Below, in pieces: positions 6,927 to 16,013 of a stretch of 64,000 nucleotides of DNA. Under the pieces are notes generated by a model. The model worked only from the letters and a program-made list of their open reading frames with translations, was not told where the DNA came from and searched no databases. Position numbers and translations under genes: made by a program. Source of the DNA: Agromyces albus (GTDB lineage Bacteria > Actinomycetota > Actinomycetes > Actinomycetales > Microbacteriaceae). The stretch is taken from contig NZ_SDPN01000006.1 in NCBI RefSeq assembly GCF_004134825.1, forward strand, positions 62,001 to 126,000, read 5' to 3'. How positions within the stretch are numbered: position 1 is the first letter of the stretch; each line of letters opens with the position of its first letter.

Positions 6927-8182
6927 CGCGCCCACTCCAGGAATGGCGCGTTCTGCGCGAGCAGCAGGTCGGTCAGCTGTTCGGCGCGGTCGTGCTGCAG
7001 CACGAGCGGATGCGCACGGAGCGCGCGGAGCACGCGATCCCGACCGCCGGAGATCGCCGCATCCAGCGCGAGGCGTTCATACCCCGCCACGGCGGCGATG
7101 AGTCCGCGGATATCGTCGGGAAGCGGCGCGACCGGTTCCGCGACGAACGCCCCGTCGCGGAACACCGCCGGCACCTCGATGACATGGTCATCGGGCAGGA
7201 ACGGCAGCACGCCGTCATTGCGCAGGTTGACGACGCGCGAGCGCCCGCCGGGCGCCCGCATCGCCGCGAGCAGCTCGATCGCCGCCTCCGAGTAGAACGC
7301 TCCGCCTCGACGCTCGAGCGCAACGGGCTTCTCACGCTGCGCCTCGTCGGCGTAGAGCTCGAGGAGCTCGCGCTCGATGGCCCGAACGGATTCGGCCCGC
7401 GTCGGCTCAGCGAGCTGTTCACGGAGCACCTCATCGTGCGCGTAGTAGTAGCGGAGGTAGTACGACGGCACGACGCCGAGTTGCGCGATGAGCGCCGGCG
7501 CGAGGTGCACGTCGGCGGCGAGGTCGCCCAGCCGGTCGTGCAGGAGGCCGGGCAGTTCGTCACGGCCGCCGACCTGCACGCTGCGTTCCCAGGTGAGGTG
7601 ATTCAGGCCGACATGGCCGAGCTCGACCTCCTCGTGCGCGACACCGAGGATCGACGCGAATCGGCGCTGGAATCCGATCGCGACGTTGCAGAGTCCGACC
7701 GCGCGATGGCCGGCCTCGAGCAGGGCGCGCGTGACGATGCCGACCGGGTTCGTGAAGTCCACGATCCACGCGTCGGGCTTCGCGTGGGCGCGCACGACAT
7801 CGGCGATGCGCAGGACGACCGGCACCGTGCGGAGTGCCTTCGCGAGACCCCCCGGGCCGGTCGTCTCCTGGCCGATGCATCCGGCCTCGTGCGGCCAGGT
7901 CTCGTCGGCGTGCCGCGCGTCCTGCCCGCCGACGCGCAGCTGGATGAGCACCGCGTCGGCATCCGCGACGCCTGCGACGAGGTCGGTCGTGCCGACGACT
8001 CGGGCCGGGTGCCCGGCATTTGCGAGCATCCGCTGCGACATTCCGGCCACGAGCCCCAGTCGATGCTCGTCGGGGTCGACGAGGTGGATCTCCTCGAGCG
8101 GGAGCACTCCCCGGAGCCGGGCGAAGCCGTCGATGAGTTCGGGCGTGTAGGTGGAGCCTCCGCCGACGATGGCGAGCTTCAT
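6923..8182 (-). CDS. GH4 family 6-phospho-beta-glucosidase-like glycosidase
   Basis: The 419-residue protein starts at ATG 8182 after GAGGAC. MKLAIVGGGSTYTPELIDGF is the NAD-binding start of glycoside hydrolase family 4, which cleaves through an NAD- and Mn-dependent redox cycle. DFTNPVGIVT and GLCNV carry the metal-binding asparagine and cysteine, and VGLNHLTW the histidine. GH4 members of this subgroup normally act on 6-phosphorylated beta-disaccharides made by PTS. Here there is no PTS but an ABC importer upstream and a kinase gene overlapping downstream, so the phosphate may be added by the kinase. Substrate is unproven. Confidence 0.9.
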   Translation of the reverse strand: MKLAIVGGGSTYTPELIDGFARLRGVLPLEEIHLVDPDEHRLGLVAGMSQRMLANAGHPARVVGTTDLVAGVADADAVLIQLRVGGQDARHADETWPHEAGCIGQETTGPGGLAKALRTVPVVLRIADVVRAHAKPDAWIVDFTNPVGIVTRALLEAGHRAVGLCNVAIGFQRRFASILGVAHEEVELGHVGLNHLTWERSVQVGGRDELPGLLHDRLGDLAADVHLAPALIAQLGVVPSYYLRYYYAHDEVLREQLAEPTRAESVRAIERELLELYADEAQREKPVALERRGGAFYSEAAIELLAAMRAPGGRSRVVNLRNDGVLPFLPDDHVIEVPAVFRDGAFVAEPVAPLPDDIRGLIAAVAGYERLALDAAISGGRDRVLRALRAHPLVLQHDRAEQLTDLLLAQNAPFLEWAR

Positions 8183-8243
8183 GGGTCCTCGATTCAGGTG
8201 CGTGGCGGTGGGTGCCGGGCGGTGCGATGGCAGGCGGGACGAA

Positions 8244-8266
8244 CGGATGCCTCTGCGCGGCATCCG
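8244..8266. terminator. Hairpin between the ROK and GH4 genes
   Basis: CGGATGCC (8244-8251) and GGCATCCG (8259-8266) form an 8-bp stem with a 7-nt loop in the 102-bp gap between the ROK stop and the GH4 start. It could be an intra-operon attenuator or mRNA-stability element. The same GGATGCC/GGCATCC pair is very common across the window, so function is uncertain. Confidence 0.4.
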
Positions 8267-8284
8267 TCGATCGATCGTTGTGGG

Positions 8285-9451
8285 TCAGGGGGCGAGCGAG
8301 ATATCGGCCTCGAGCTGCGTGCGGATCTGCTCGACGAGCTGCTGGCGCGCGCCGAGGAGCACGGGCTGCGCTCCCGTGCCGCTCGTTCGCACGGCGAGCC
8401 TCGGATGTGCGCCCTCGTCGACACGATCGGCGACGAGCTGAGCGAGTCGCGCTCCCCCCGCAGTCCCGGTCGGTCCGCCGAGCACGACCATCGACGGATC
8501 GAGGATCGCAAGCAGCGGCGCGACGGCGAGGATCACGCGGTCGGCGAGGGCGGCGAGCGCCGTTTCGTCGTCGGCGAGTCGGGGCAGGGCTTCGACGAGC
8601 GTCTCGCGAGAGCCGCCGAGCATCCGCACGACCGCAGGACCACCGAGGAGATCGGTGAAGTCGTTCGCCTCGGGCGCGAGTCGAGCCGCGGCCCTGGGCA
8701 CCGCGAGGTATCCGATCTCGCCCGCTCCGCCCGACGCGCCGCGGTGCAGTGTGCCCCCGATGTCGACGCCGACGCCGAGGCCGTCGCCGATCCAGAAGAG
8801 CGCGAAGCTCGCGGCATTCTGCGCCGCGCCCGCCGATCGCTCGGCCATGGCAGCGAGGTTCACGTCGTTGTCGAGGGTCACGGCGAGGCCGAGTGCCTCC
8901 TCGATGCGCCGGCGGGCGCCGACGGCCGGCCACCCGGGAAGGGTGTCCGTGAAGGAGAGCTCGTCGCCCTCGACGAAGAACGCGGCCTGCACGCCCACGA
9001 CGACCCGGCTGACGGTCGCCTCGTCGAGTCCGGCGGCGGCACACGCGGCACGGACCGCGGCGCGCACGTCACCCTCTGGGGTTCGCTCGGCGGTGGCATC
9101 CGTGGCGATCTCGACGACCGGATGATCGCGGTCGACGGCGTCGACGACGACCGCATGGATGACCCGGTGGAGGATGCTGATCGCCACTCCCGTGATGCGG
9201 TCGGTTCGCACGCCGTAGCTGACCGCGTTGGGGCCTCGACCGCCCGAGACCTCGCCGACGGGCCTGATGAGCCCGACTCGCTCGAGTCGGGTGATCATCT
9301 GGGTGGCGGTGGGCTTGGACATTCCCGAGAGCTCGCCGAGCTTCGAGCGGGTGAGGGGGCCGTGCTCGAGCAGCAGCCGGAACGCCGTGCGGTCGTTGTG
9401 CGCACGGAGCCACGTGGGCGTTCCGGGGTCGATCTGGCTCATCTCTTCCAT
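8285..9451 (-). CDS. ROK-family transcriptional regulator
   Basis: The 388-residue protein has an N-terminal winged HTH (NDRTAFRLLLEHGPLTRSKLGELSGMSKPTATQMITRLE, about residues 18-57). A sugar-kinase-like ROK domain follows, with GDGLGVGVDIGGTLHRGASGGAGEIGYL. The usual ROK zinc cysteines are not evident. Regulators of this type repress uptake and use of a sugar until its (phospho)sugar binds. It lies between the importer and the GH4 gene. A motif upstream of it (9491-9511) recurs upstream of the solute-binding protein gene. ATG 9442 is an alternative start. Confidence 0.9.
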   Translation of the reverse strand: MEEMSQIDPGTPTWLRAHNDRTAFRLLLEHGPLTRSKLGELSGMSKPTATQMITRLERVGLIRPVGEVSGGRGPNAVSYGVRTDRITGVAISILHRVIHAVVVDAVDRDHPVVEIATDATAERTPEGDVRAAVRAACAAAGLDEATVSRVVVGVQAAFFVEGDELSFTDTLPGWPAVGARRRIEEALGLAVTLDNDVNLAAMAERSAGAAQNAASFALFWIGDGLGVGVDIGGTLHRGASGGAGEIGYLAVPRAAARLAPEANDFTDLLGGPAVVRMLGGSRETLVEALPRLADDETALAALADRVILAVAPLLAILDPSMVVLGGPTGTAGGARLAQLVADRVDEGAHPRLAVRTSGTGAQPVLLGARQQLVEQIRTQLEADISLAP

Positions 9452-9490
9452 CCCTCTCTCGGCGCAGTTCGCGCTGGCGTCACTCTATCT

Positions 9491-9511
9491 GAAAACATTC
9501 TTTACTGAATG
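9491..9511. promoter_or_regulatory. Candidate ROK operator upstream of the ROK gene
   Basis: On the plus strand GAAAACATTC is followed by TTTACTGAATG; CATTC and GAATG form an inverted repeat. The pattern GAAA-C-TT-TTTAC-GAAT recurs at 14987-15005 in front of the importer operon. The site is about 40 bp from the ROK start and so fits autoregulation and a second, internal promoter. Confidence 0.55.
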
Positions 9512-9515
9512 GAGA

Positions 9516-10358
9516 TCACCCGCCGTTCCGTACCTCGTCGCGCAGCATCCCGAGGTTCTCGGGGTCGGCCGCGGCATCCAGCAGCGTCTTGGTGTACTCG
9601 TGCTGGGGGTCGAGGATGACGCGGTCACTCGGGCCGCGCTCGACGATCTCCCCGCGGAGCATCACGAGGATCTCGTCGGAGAAGTGGCGGGCGGTCGCGA
9701 GGTCGTGCGTGATGTAGAGCACCCCGAGTCGTTCCTCGCGCTGGAGATCGGCGAGCAGGTTCAGGACCCCCAGCCGGATCGACACGTCGAGCATCGAGAC
9801 CGGCTCATCGGCCACGATGAAGCGGGCGCCAGGGGCGAGCGCCCGGGCGATGGCGACACGCTGTCGCTGGCCGCCCGAGAGTTCATGCGGCCGCCGGTCG
9901 GCGAATCGGCTCGCGGGGGTGAGTTGCACCCTCTCGAGCAGTTCGTGCGCGTGGTTCCGCACCTGGGATGACGACCATCCGGGGTGGTGGATGCGAAGCG
10001 GGCGCTCGAGGTGGTGGCGGATCGTGTGGAACGGGTTCAGCGAGCCGAACGGGTCCTGGAAGACCATCTGTACGTCGCGCCGATACTGCGCGAGGCCACG
10101 GCCACGGTCGGCGCTCGGCTTCCCGTCGATGATCACGCGCCCTGAGCTCGGCGTCTCGAGCTTCGCCATCATGCGCGCGATGGTCGACTTGCCGGAGCCG
10201 CTCTCGCCCACGAGCGCGACGGTGCGTCCCGGCTCGAGCGAGAACGACACGTCCTTCACCGCGTGCAGCGTCGAGAGCCGAACGCCGTCACGGAGCCGGA
10301 AGTCCTTCACGAGGTGCTGGGCTTCGAGGATTCCCGCCCGCTGCCGGATGTCTCTCAC
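9516..10358 (-). CDS. Opp/Dpp-type ABC transporter ATP-binding protein (OppF-like)
   Basis: The 280-residue ATPase has Walker A GESGSGKST, Q-loop FQDPFGSLNP, signature HELSGGQRQR and Walker B FIVADEPVSMLD, then the switch histidine in YITHD. The C-terminal EYTKTLLDAA is typical of OppF/DppF. Its GTG start overlaps the stop of the partner ATPase gene. It powers import together with the two permeases and the lipoprotein encoded upstream, in the same minus-strand operon. Confidence 0.93.
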   Translation of the reverse strand: MRDIRQRAGILEAQHLVKDFRLRDGVRLSTLHAVKDVSFSLEPGRTVALVGESGSGKSTIARMMAKLETPSSGRVIIDGKPSADRGRGLAQYRRDVQMVFQDPFGSLNPFHTIRHHLERPLRIHHPGWSSSQVRNHAHELLERVQLTPASRFADRRPHELSGGQRQRVAIARALAPGARFIVADEPVSMLDVSIRLGVLNLLADLQREERLGVLYITHDLATARHFSDEILVMLRGEIVERGPSDRVILDPQHEYTKTLLDAAADPENLGMLRDEVRNGG

Positions 10359-11221
10359 GCCGCGTCTCCCGTCGTCGTGTCCGCGCCGCGGCGCACGAAG
10401 TCCCCGCGTTCGCCGCGGAGGCTCGGGAAGCTCGCGAGCAACCGCTTGGTGTAGTCGTGCCTCGGCGCGCGGTAGACCTCGGCCGCGGTGCCCTGTTCCA
10501 CGATCTCGCCCTCGAGCATGATCGCGATCCGGTCACTGATCTCGATGAGGAGCGGCAGGTCGTGGGTGATGAAGATGACCGCGAAGCCGAGGCGCTCACG
10601 GAGTCGCATGATCTCGCGGATGATGCCCCGCTGCACGACGACGTCGAGCGCCGTCGTCGGCTCGTCCATGATCATGACCTGCGGGTCGAGCGCGAGGGCC
10701 ATGGCGATCATGACCCGCTGGCGCATGCCGCCCGAGAGCTCGTGCGGAAAGCTCGAGAGGCGGGACGGGTCGACGCCGACGAGTCCGAGCAGCTCCGCGC
10801 ACCGCGCCTCACGCTCACGGCGCCTCATGCCGGGTCGGTGCGTCGTGAACACGTCGTGCAACTGGCGCCGGATGCTCATGACCGGGTTCAGCGAGTTCAT
10901 CGACCCCTGGAAAACCATCGACACCTTGTCCCAGCGGAATGTGCGAAGTGATTCGTCGCGGAGCTCGACGACGTCGATGTCGCGCCCGTCGGCGTCGTGG
11001 AACGTCACCTCGCCGGCGGTCATGAGGGCGGGCGCCTTCAACAGGCGGTTGAGGCCGTAGGCGAGCGTGGTCTTGCCACAGCCCGACTCGCCCGCGAGAC
11101 CGAGGATCTCTCCGCGGTGGAGGGTGAGCGAGGCGTTCCGCACGGCCTTGACGGGCGGGTCGACCTCGTACTCGATGAAGACGCCTCGTGCGGTGAGCAC
11201 GGGCTGTGCGTCGGGCCTCAT
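10355..11221 (-). CDS. Opp/Dpp-type ABC transporter ATP-binding protein (OppD-like)
   Basis: The 288-residue ATPase has Walker A GESGCGKTT, Q-loop region FQGSMNSLNP, signature HELSGGMRQR, Walker B VMIMDEPTTALD and FITHD. The start is ATG 11221, which overlaps the stop of the upstream permease (ATGA); the longer frame to 11455 runs back into the permease gene and is not used. Its C-terminal DYTKRLLASFPSLRGERG matches OppD/DppD. It pairs with the next ATPase as a heterodimer. Confidence 0.93.
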   Translation of the reverse strand: MRPDAQPVLTARGVFIEYEVDPPVKAVRNASLTLHRGEILGLAGESGCGKTTLAYGLNRLLKAPALMTAGEVTFHDADGRDIDVVELRDESLRTFRWDKVSMVFQGSMNSLNPVMSIRRQLHDVFTTHRPGMRRREREARCAELLGLVGVDPSRLSSFPHELSGGMRQRVMIAMALALDPQVMIMDEPTTALDVVVQRGIIREIMRLRERLGFAVIFITHDLPLLIEISDRIAIMLEGEIVEQGTAAEVYRAPRHDYTKRLLASFPSLRGERGDFVRRGADTTTGDAA

Positions 11222-12165
11222 GCGATGACTCCCGTCTCGGTCACGCCGACCCCGGCCCTCGCGGCCCGGCGTACCTTCCGGGCGTTCTCGGGGGCGAGTC
11301 GGAGCTTCGGATTCACGACCTCGTCGATCGCGAAGTTGATGAGCGAGAGCCCTGCGCCGAGCGCGGCGATCATCGCACCGGGCGGCACGAACCACCACCA
11401 CGCTCCCGTGCCGACCGCCTGCCCGGTCTGGGCATCGTTGAGCATCGTGCCCCACGTGATCGAACCGGTGGCGCCGAGCCCCAGGTAGGAGAGCCCGGCT
11501 TCGCCGAGGATCGCGAAGATGATGCCGAAGATGAACTGCGCGGCGAGGAGCGGCACGAGGTTCGGGAGGATCTCGACGAAGATGACTCGCCAGGCCTTCT
11601 CCCCCGCCACCCGTGCGGCGGCGACGTACTCCCTCGAGCGGAGCGACTTCGCCTGCGCACGGAGCACGACGGCCGAGCCCGCCCAGCCGGTGATACCCAG
11701 CACGATCGCCACGAGCACCGAGCTGCGAGCGAAGTCGCCGAGCCCCTCCGATCGCTGCACGTAGGCGGCGATCACCATGACGAGCGGGAGGCCCGGAATC
11801 ACGAGCATGATGTTCGTGAACAGCGACAGCGCCTCATCGGCGAAGCCGCCGAAGTAGCCGGCGAGCACACCGAAGACGACCGCGAGAACGAGCGCGATGA
11901 TGCCGGCCACGAGGCCGATCATGAGCGAGCCCTGGGTGCCCCACGCGAGCTGCGAGAACACGTCGTAGCCGAGCTTCGAGGTGCCGAGCCAGTGCTCGGC
12001 GCTCGGCTGCTGGAGCGAGGCGTTGTCGGAGTCCCGTGGCGGTTGTGCGATCAGCGGGCCGAGGATGGCGAACAGCACGATGGCGCCGACGATCGCGAAC
12101 CCGCCGACGAGCTTCGCCGACCGGCGCGGCAGGAGGGTGCGGAACCGGGACCGGGCGTCAGCCAT
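11218..12165 (-). CDS. Opp/Dpp-type ABC transporter permease (OppC-like)
   Basis: The 315-residue membrane protein has one N-terminal helix (VGGFAIVGAIVLFAILGPLI), a periplasmic segment SAEHWLGTSKLGYDVFSQL typical of DppC/OppC, and five further helices. The EAA loop is SREYVAAARVAGEKAWRVIF with the conserved glycine. ATG 12165 overlaps the end of the upstream permease by 8 bp. It forms the channel with that permease. Confidence 0.93.
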   Translation of the reverse strand: MADARSRFRTLLPRRSAKLVGGFAIVGAIVLFAILGPLIAQPPRDSDNASLQQPSAEHWLGTSKLGYDVFSQLAWGTQGSLMIGLVAGIIALVLAVVFGVLAGYFGGFADEALSLFTNIMLVIPGLPLVMVIAAYVQRSEGLGDFARSSVLVAIVLGITGWAGSAVVLRAQAKSLRSREYVAAARVAGEKAWRVIFVEILPNLVPLLAAQFIFGIIFAILGEAGLSYLGLGATGSITWGTMLNDAQTGQAVGTGAWWWFVPPGAMIAALGAGLSLINFAIDEVVNPKLRLAPENARKVRRAARAGVGVTETGVIA

Positions 12166-13159
12166 TGTGGCGCGCCCTCGGGTCGATGAATCCATAGATC
12201 ACGTCCATGAAGAGGTTGGCGGCGAGCACCGTGACGGTGATGACGAGGAACACGCCCTGCATGAGCGCGTAGTCGAGTCCCTGGACCGACTGGATCATGA
12301 GCTTGCCGATGCCCGGGTAGCTGAACACCTGCTCCATCACGATCGAGCCGGCGACCACGAACCCGAGCGCGATGCCGAATCCCGCGAGCGACGGGATCGC
12401 GGCGTTCCGCGCGGCGTACTTCGTGCGGATGCGACGAGGGGTGAGTCCCTTCGCCTCGGCGGTGACGACGTAGTCCTCGGAGAGCGTCGACACCATCATG
12501 TTGCGCATGCCGAGGAGCCACCCGCCCACTGACGAGAGCACGATCGTGGTCGCCGGGAGGATCGCGTGGGTCACCGCGCTCCCGACGAACGCCCAACTCC
12601 ACTCCGGCCCCGCCGGGAAGGCGAAGAAGTCGTACCCGCCGATGATCGGGAAGAGCCCGAGGTTCACCGAGAAGACGGCGACGAGCACGAGCGCGAGCCA
12701 GAAGTACGGGATCGACTGGAAGACGGTGGTGATCGGCACGAGATGGTCGAGCCACGTGCCGCGGCGCCATCCGACCCATGCACCGACGACGATGCCGAGG
12801 ATGAACGAGATCACCGTCGCCACGCCGACGAGCACGATCGTCCAGGGCAGCGCTTGCGCGATGAGATCGGCGACCGGGGCCGGGTACCTCGTGGAGGAGA
12901 CGCCGAGGTCTCCCTGAAGCAACCGGCCCCAGTACGCCACGTACTGGTCCCACATGGATCCCTCGTCGGAGCCGAGGATCGACGTGATGGCGTCGATCAT
13001 CTCCTGCGAGATCGGTCGTCCGCCGTTGGCCCGCCGGAGCTTGCCGATCATGATCTTGGCGGGGTCGCCCGGCAGCAGCCGCGGGAGCAAGAAGTTGAGC
13101 GAGACCGCCGCCCACATGGTCACCACGTAGAAGGTGATCCGTCGGAGGTAGTAGCTCAT
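12158..13159 (-). CDS. Opp/Dpp-type ABC transporter permease (OppB-like)
   Basis: The 333-residue protein starts MSYYLRRITFYVVTMWAAVSLNFLLPRLLPGDP, the classic DppB/OppB N-terminus. A family-typical region follows, and then the BPD_transp_1 helices and EAA loop EDYVVTAEAKGLTPRRIRTKYAARNA. ATG 13159 follows a 55-bp gap after the solute-binding protein gene. A longer frame to 13294 overlaps that gene and is rejected. Confidence 0.93.
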   Translation of the reverse strand: MSYYLRRITFYVVTMWAAVSLNFLLPRLLPGDPAKIMIGKLRRANGGRPISQEMIDAITSILGSDEGSMWDQYVAYWGRLLQGDLGVSSTRYPAPVADLIAQALPWTIVLVGVATVISFILGIVVGAWVGWRRGTWLDHLVPITTVFQSIPYFWLALVLVAVFSVNLGLFPIIGGYDFFAFPAGPEWSWAFVGSAVTHAILPATTIVLSSVGGWLLGMRNMMVSTLSEDYVVTAEAKGLTPRRIRTKYAARNAAIPSLAGFGIALGFVVAGSIVMEQVFSYPGIGKLMIQSVQGLDYALMQGVFLVITVTVLAANLFMDVIYGFIDPRARHNG

Positions 13160-13214
13160 GACGCATCCGCTCTCGCGGCTGTCGAAGGAATCCGTGACAT
13201 GGGACCGCCCGTTC

Positions 13215-14879
13215 CTACTTCGCGGGCGAGAGGTGGGTGAGCACGACCGCGTTCGCGACCGAGGTGTACGGCAGCGGAGCCGCGTACAGGTCACCCTCCG
13301 ACGGCCAGCCTGCGAAGTCCGTCGTGTTGAAGAACGATTGCGAGGCGTTCAGCACGACGGGGATGTACGGGAGGTCGCGAACGATCTCGGCCTGGATGGT
13401 CGCGTAGGCGTCGCGCTTCGTCGCCTCGTCCTGCGTGGCGCCGGCGGCGACGATCGCGGCGTCGACCGTCGGGTTGCTGTACCGCACGTAATTCTGGCCC
13501 GAGACCGGATCCTCGCCGACCTTCGCCGTGGACGTGCCCGCGAAGTACTCGCTGTACGTCGAGTAGGGGTCGGCCACGAGGCTCGCGGCGAGTCCGTACA
13601 TGGCGAGCTGGAAGTCGCCTGCCGAGATCGGCGTCCAGTAGTCGGCGTCCGAGACGGTGCGGGCGGTGATCTTGATGCCGGCCTCCGCCGCCTGCTCCGA
13701 GATGAGCTTCGCGGCATCGTTGTAGTCGGTCCAGCCGTCGGGCGAGAAGAGGTCGAGCTCGATCGCCTGGCCGTCTTTGGCGTAGAAGCCGTCGGCGCCC
13801 TTCACGTAACCGGCGGCCTCCAGAATGCCGGATGCCTCGGCCGCGTTCGACTCCTGCGGGCTCACCTCGAGGCTCGGGTCGCTCAGCCAGCCCTCGTCGC
13901 GCGGGAGGAGCATGAACGTGGGCGTCGCCTCACCTGCGAGTCCGGCGAAGGCCTTCTCGCGGATCGTCGAGCGGTCGATGGCGACGTTGATCGCCTGGCG
14001 AACCGCGGGGTCGGTCTGCGGGCCGGTGCACCCCAGCTCGGCCGAGGAGCAGGTCACGATCACGGTCGGGTCCTGCTGCAGGTTGAGTGTGGAGATCACG
14101 CCGTCGCCGGTCACCGAGTCGGGGTTCGCGACGAACTGTCCCACCCAGTCGAGCTGGCCGGTGGCGAGGAGATCCTGCGAGGACTGGTTGCTGTCGATGC
14201 CGATGTACTGCACCTCCTTCACAGCGGGCTCGCCGTCGCGGAAGTGCTCGTTGGCCGTCACGGTGTAGGCGGCCTCGGTGAAGGACTTGAGCATGTACGG
14301 CCCGCTGCCGACCGGCTCGGCGTTGGTCTCGGCCATGTAGTCGTCGATCTCACCCCAGACGTGCTCGGGCACGATCCACGTCGACCCGAGGATGAGCGAC
14401 GCTCCGGTGAACTGCGGCTTCGAGTAGCTGAGCACGACCGTCGTGTCGTCGATCGCCTCCGCCGAGACGAGGTCCTCGCTCGTGTTCGGCCCGTAGCCGA
14501 AGGTGAACGCGACATCGGCGGCGGTGAGGGGCTCGCCATCGTTCCACTTGAGATCGGGCTTCAGCGTCACGGTGATGACGGTGCCGTCCTCGCTGTACTC
14601 GTAGCTGTCGCCGAGGAGTCCTACGGGCGGCTCGCTCGAGAGCTGGTTGAAGAAGAACAGCGGCTCGTAGATCGCACCGTAGGTGGCGTGCACGGCCGTG
14701 TCGACGTTGAACGGGTTGAAGTTGTTGTTGATGGGCGTGGCGCTGCCGGCCCAGACGCGGAGCGGCCGTGAATCCGCGCCGGCCTCCGCAGAGGGGCTGC
14801 ACCCCGTCAGGGCGAGCGCGAGGGCGGCCGCGCCCGCGGCGACAGTCGCGGCGATGGAGCGTTTCGGTCGACGAATCAT
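13215..14879 (-). CDS. Opp/Dpp-type extracellular solute-binding lipoprotein (SBP family 5)
   Basis: The 554-residue protein has a lipoprotein signal with lipobox ALTGC (Cys27). The family-5 binding fold follows: INNNFNPFNVDTAV, YEPLFFFN, LTAADVAFTFGYG and INVAIDRSTIREKAF. ATG 14879 is preceded by AAGGAA. It is first in the importer operon and sets its specificity. Family 5 proteins bind peptides, nickel or, in several bacteria, beta-linked oligosaccharides. The downstream GH4, kinase and ROK genes favour a disaccharide. Confidence 0.93.
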   Translation of the reverse strand: MIRRPKRSIAATVAAGAAALALALTGCSPSAEAGADSRPLRVWAGSATPINNNFNPFNVDTAVHATYGAIYEPLFFFNQLSSEPPVGLLGDSYEYSEDGTVITVTLKPDLKWNDGEPLTAADVAFTFGYGPNTSEDLVSAEAIDDTTVVLSYSKPQFTGASLILGSTWIVPEHVWGEIDDYMAETNAEPVGSGPYMLKSFTEAAYTVTANEHFRDGEPAVKEVQYIGIDSNQSSQDLLATGQLDWVGQFVANPDSVTGDGVISTLNLQQDPTVIVTCSSAELGCTGPQTDPAVRQAINVAIDRSTIREKAFAGLAGEATPTFMLLPRDEGWLSDPSLEVSPQESNAAEASGILEAAGYVKGADGFYAKDGQAIELDLFSPDGWTDYNDAAKLISEQAAEAGIKITARTVSDADYWTPISAGDFQLAMYGLAASLVADPYSTYSEYFAGTSTAKVGEDPVSGQNYVRYSNPTVDAAIVAAGATQDEATKRDAYATIQAEIVRDLPYIPVVLNASQSFFNTTDFAGWPSEGDLYAAPLPYTSVANAVVLTHLSPAK

Positions 14880-14986
14880 CGTTCCTTCTTTCTCGTGCTT
14901 CATTGCTGGGAAGGAGCGCCGCGACAAGCAGGACACGGGCTCGGGGGCGTTACTGGGAAGGAACTTATCAGAAAATGAACTATCCG

Positions 14987-15005
14987 GAAACTTTATTTAC
15001 GAATA
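14987..15005. promoter_or_regulatory. Candidate ROK operator in front of the importer operon
   Basis: GAAACTTTATTTAC followed by GAATA repeats the pattern found at 9491-9511 in the same orientation. It lies 108-126 bp upstream of the solute-binding protein start, in an AT-rich island (14964-15012) within a 200-bp gap. No other coding or RNA feature is seen between 14880 and 15080. Confidence 0.55.
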
Positions 15006-15080
15006 CGAAACGGCAGCGCCATTCGGCGGTCATTCGCAAGCGTTTGGCGGGGCGGTCGGTGCTGGCGGGTGGGCGCGCGC

Positions 15081-15995
15081 TCACTGACCACGCTCGGTTG
15101 TCTCGGAGGGGCTGATGCGCTGGAGTTGCGCTTCGGTCAACTCGAGGCGGGTCGCGCTGATGTTCTGTTCGAGGTGGGCGATGGAGGTCGTGCCGGGGAT
15201 CGGGAGGACGTTTGTTGCGCGGTGAAGCAGCCACGCCAACGCGACCTGGGAGGGGGTGGCTTCGAGCTCGGCGGCGACCTCATCAATCGAGCTTCCAGGA
15301 CGGGCAAGGTCGCCGATGGCGAGAGGGAAGAACGGGATGAAGGCGATGCCCGCGGTGGTCGAGCAGTCGAGCACGGCCTCGTGGTCCCGAGCCGAGAGGT
15401 TGTAGTGGTTCTGCACCGCGGCGATCGGCGTAACGAGCTGAGCTTCGCGCAGCTCGTCGATGTTGACCTCGGAGAGCCCGATGTGCCGCACCTTCCCCTG
15501 CTCACGAAGTTCCGCGAGAGCGCCGACCTGATCCGCGATCGTGTAGGCGGGGTCTAGGCGATGCAACTGAAGCAGGTCAATCGTCTCCACTCGCAGCCGT
15601 CGCAGGCTCAGCTCGACCTGCTGCTTGAGGTATGCCGGGTTCCCGAGCGGCACCCACTCCGTCGGCGAGGGGCGCACATTCCCCACCTTGGTCGCGATCA
15701 CCAGATCCTCCGGGTAGGGGTGCAGCGCCGCGGCGACGAGCTCCTCGCTCTCGCCCAGCGCGTACGCGTCCGCGGTGTCGATCAACTGCACGCCCAGCTC
15801 GACGGCATGACGGAGCAGGGCGATCGCTTCGGACGGGTCCGCAGGCGCATGCCAGATCTGCGCACCGGCCTGCGTGTCGTCACCGGTCGCGTCGGTGAGA
15901 CGCATGGTGCCGAGGCCGATTCTGCGGACGGGGAGATCGCTGCCGAGAAGGAAGAAGCCGTCAGCGAAGGATGTTGCATCAGTCGTGGTCGTCAT
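15081..15995 (-). CDS. Aldo/keto reductase
   Basis: The 304-residue TIM-barrel oxidoreductase reduces aldehydes or ketones with NADPH. The catalytic tetrad can be seen: Asp and Tyr in LIDTADAYALGESE, Lys in VIATKVGN and His in LLQLHRLDP. The cofactor region near the C-terminus has RATNVLPIPGTTSIAHLEQN. ATG 15995 follows a TTGCAT / TACGGT promoter closely enough for a leaderless mRNA; ATG 16001 is the alternative. It is divergent from a MerR gene with a shared palindrome, which suggests induction by a reactive carbonyl or oxidant. Confidence 0.93.
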   Translation of the reverse strand: MTTTTDATSFADGFFLLGSDLPVRRIGLGTMRLTDATGDDTQAGAQIWHAPADPSEAIALLRHAVELGVQLIDTADAYALGESEELVAAALHPYPEDLVIATKVGNVRPSPTEWVPLGNPAYLKQQVELSLRRLRVETIDLLQLHRLDPAYTIADQVGALAELREQGKVRHIGLSEVNIDELREAQLVTPIAAVQNHYNLSARDHEAVLDCSTTAGIAFIPFFPLAIGDLARPGSSIDEVAAELEATPSQVALAWLLHRATNVLPIPGTTSIAHLEQNISATRLELTEAQLQRISPSETTERGQ

Positions 15996-16013
15996 GACCA
16001 TCACCGTAGGAAC

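Noticed and set aside
6992-9508. 838-codon plus-strand frame
   Set aside because: It is the reverse reading of the GH4 and ROK genes; composition is typical of antisense frames in high-GC DNA.
13158-14771. 537-codon plus-strand frame
   Set aside because: Antisense to the solute-binding lipoprotein, which has a clear lipobox, RBS and family motifs.
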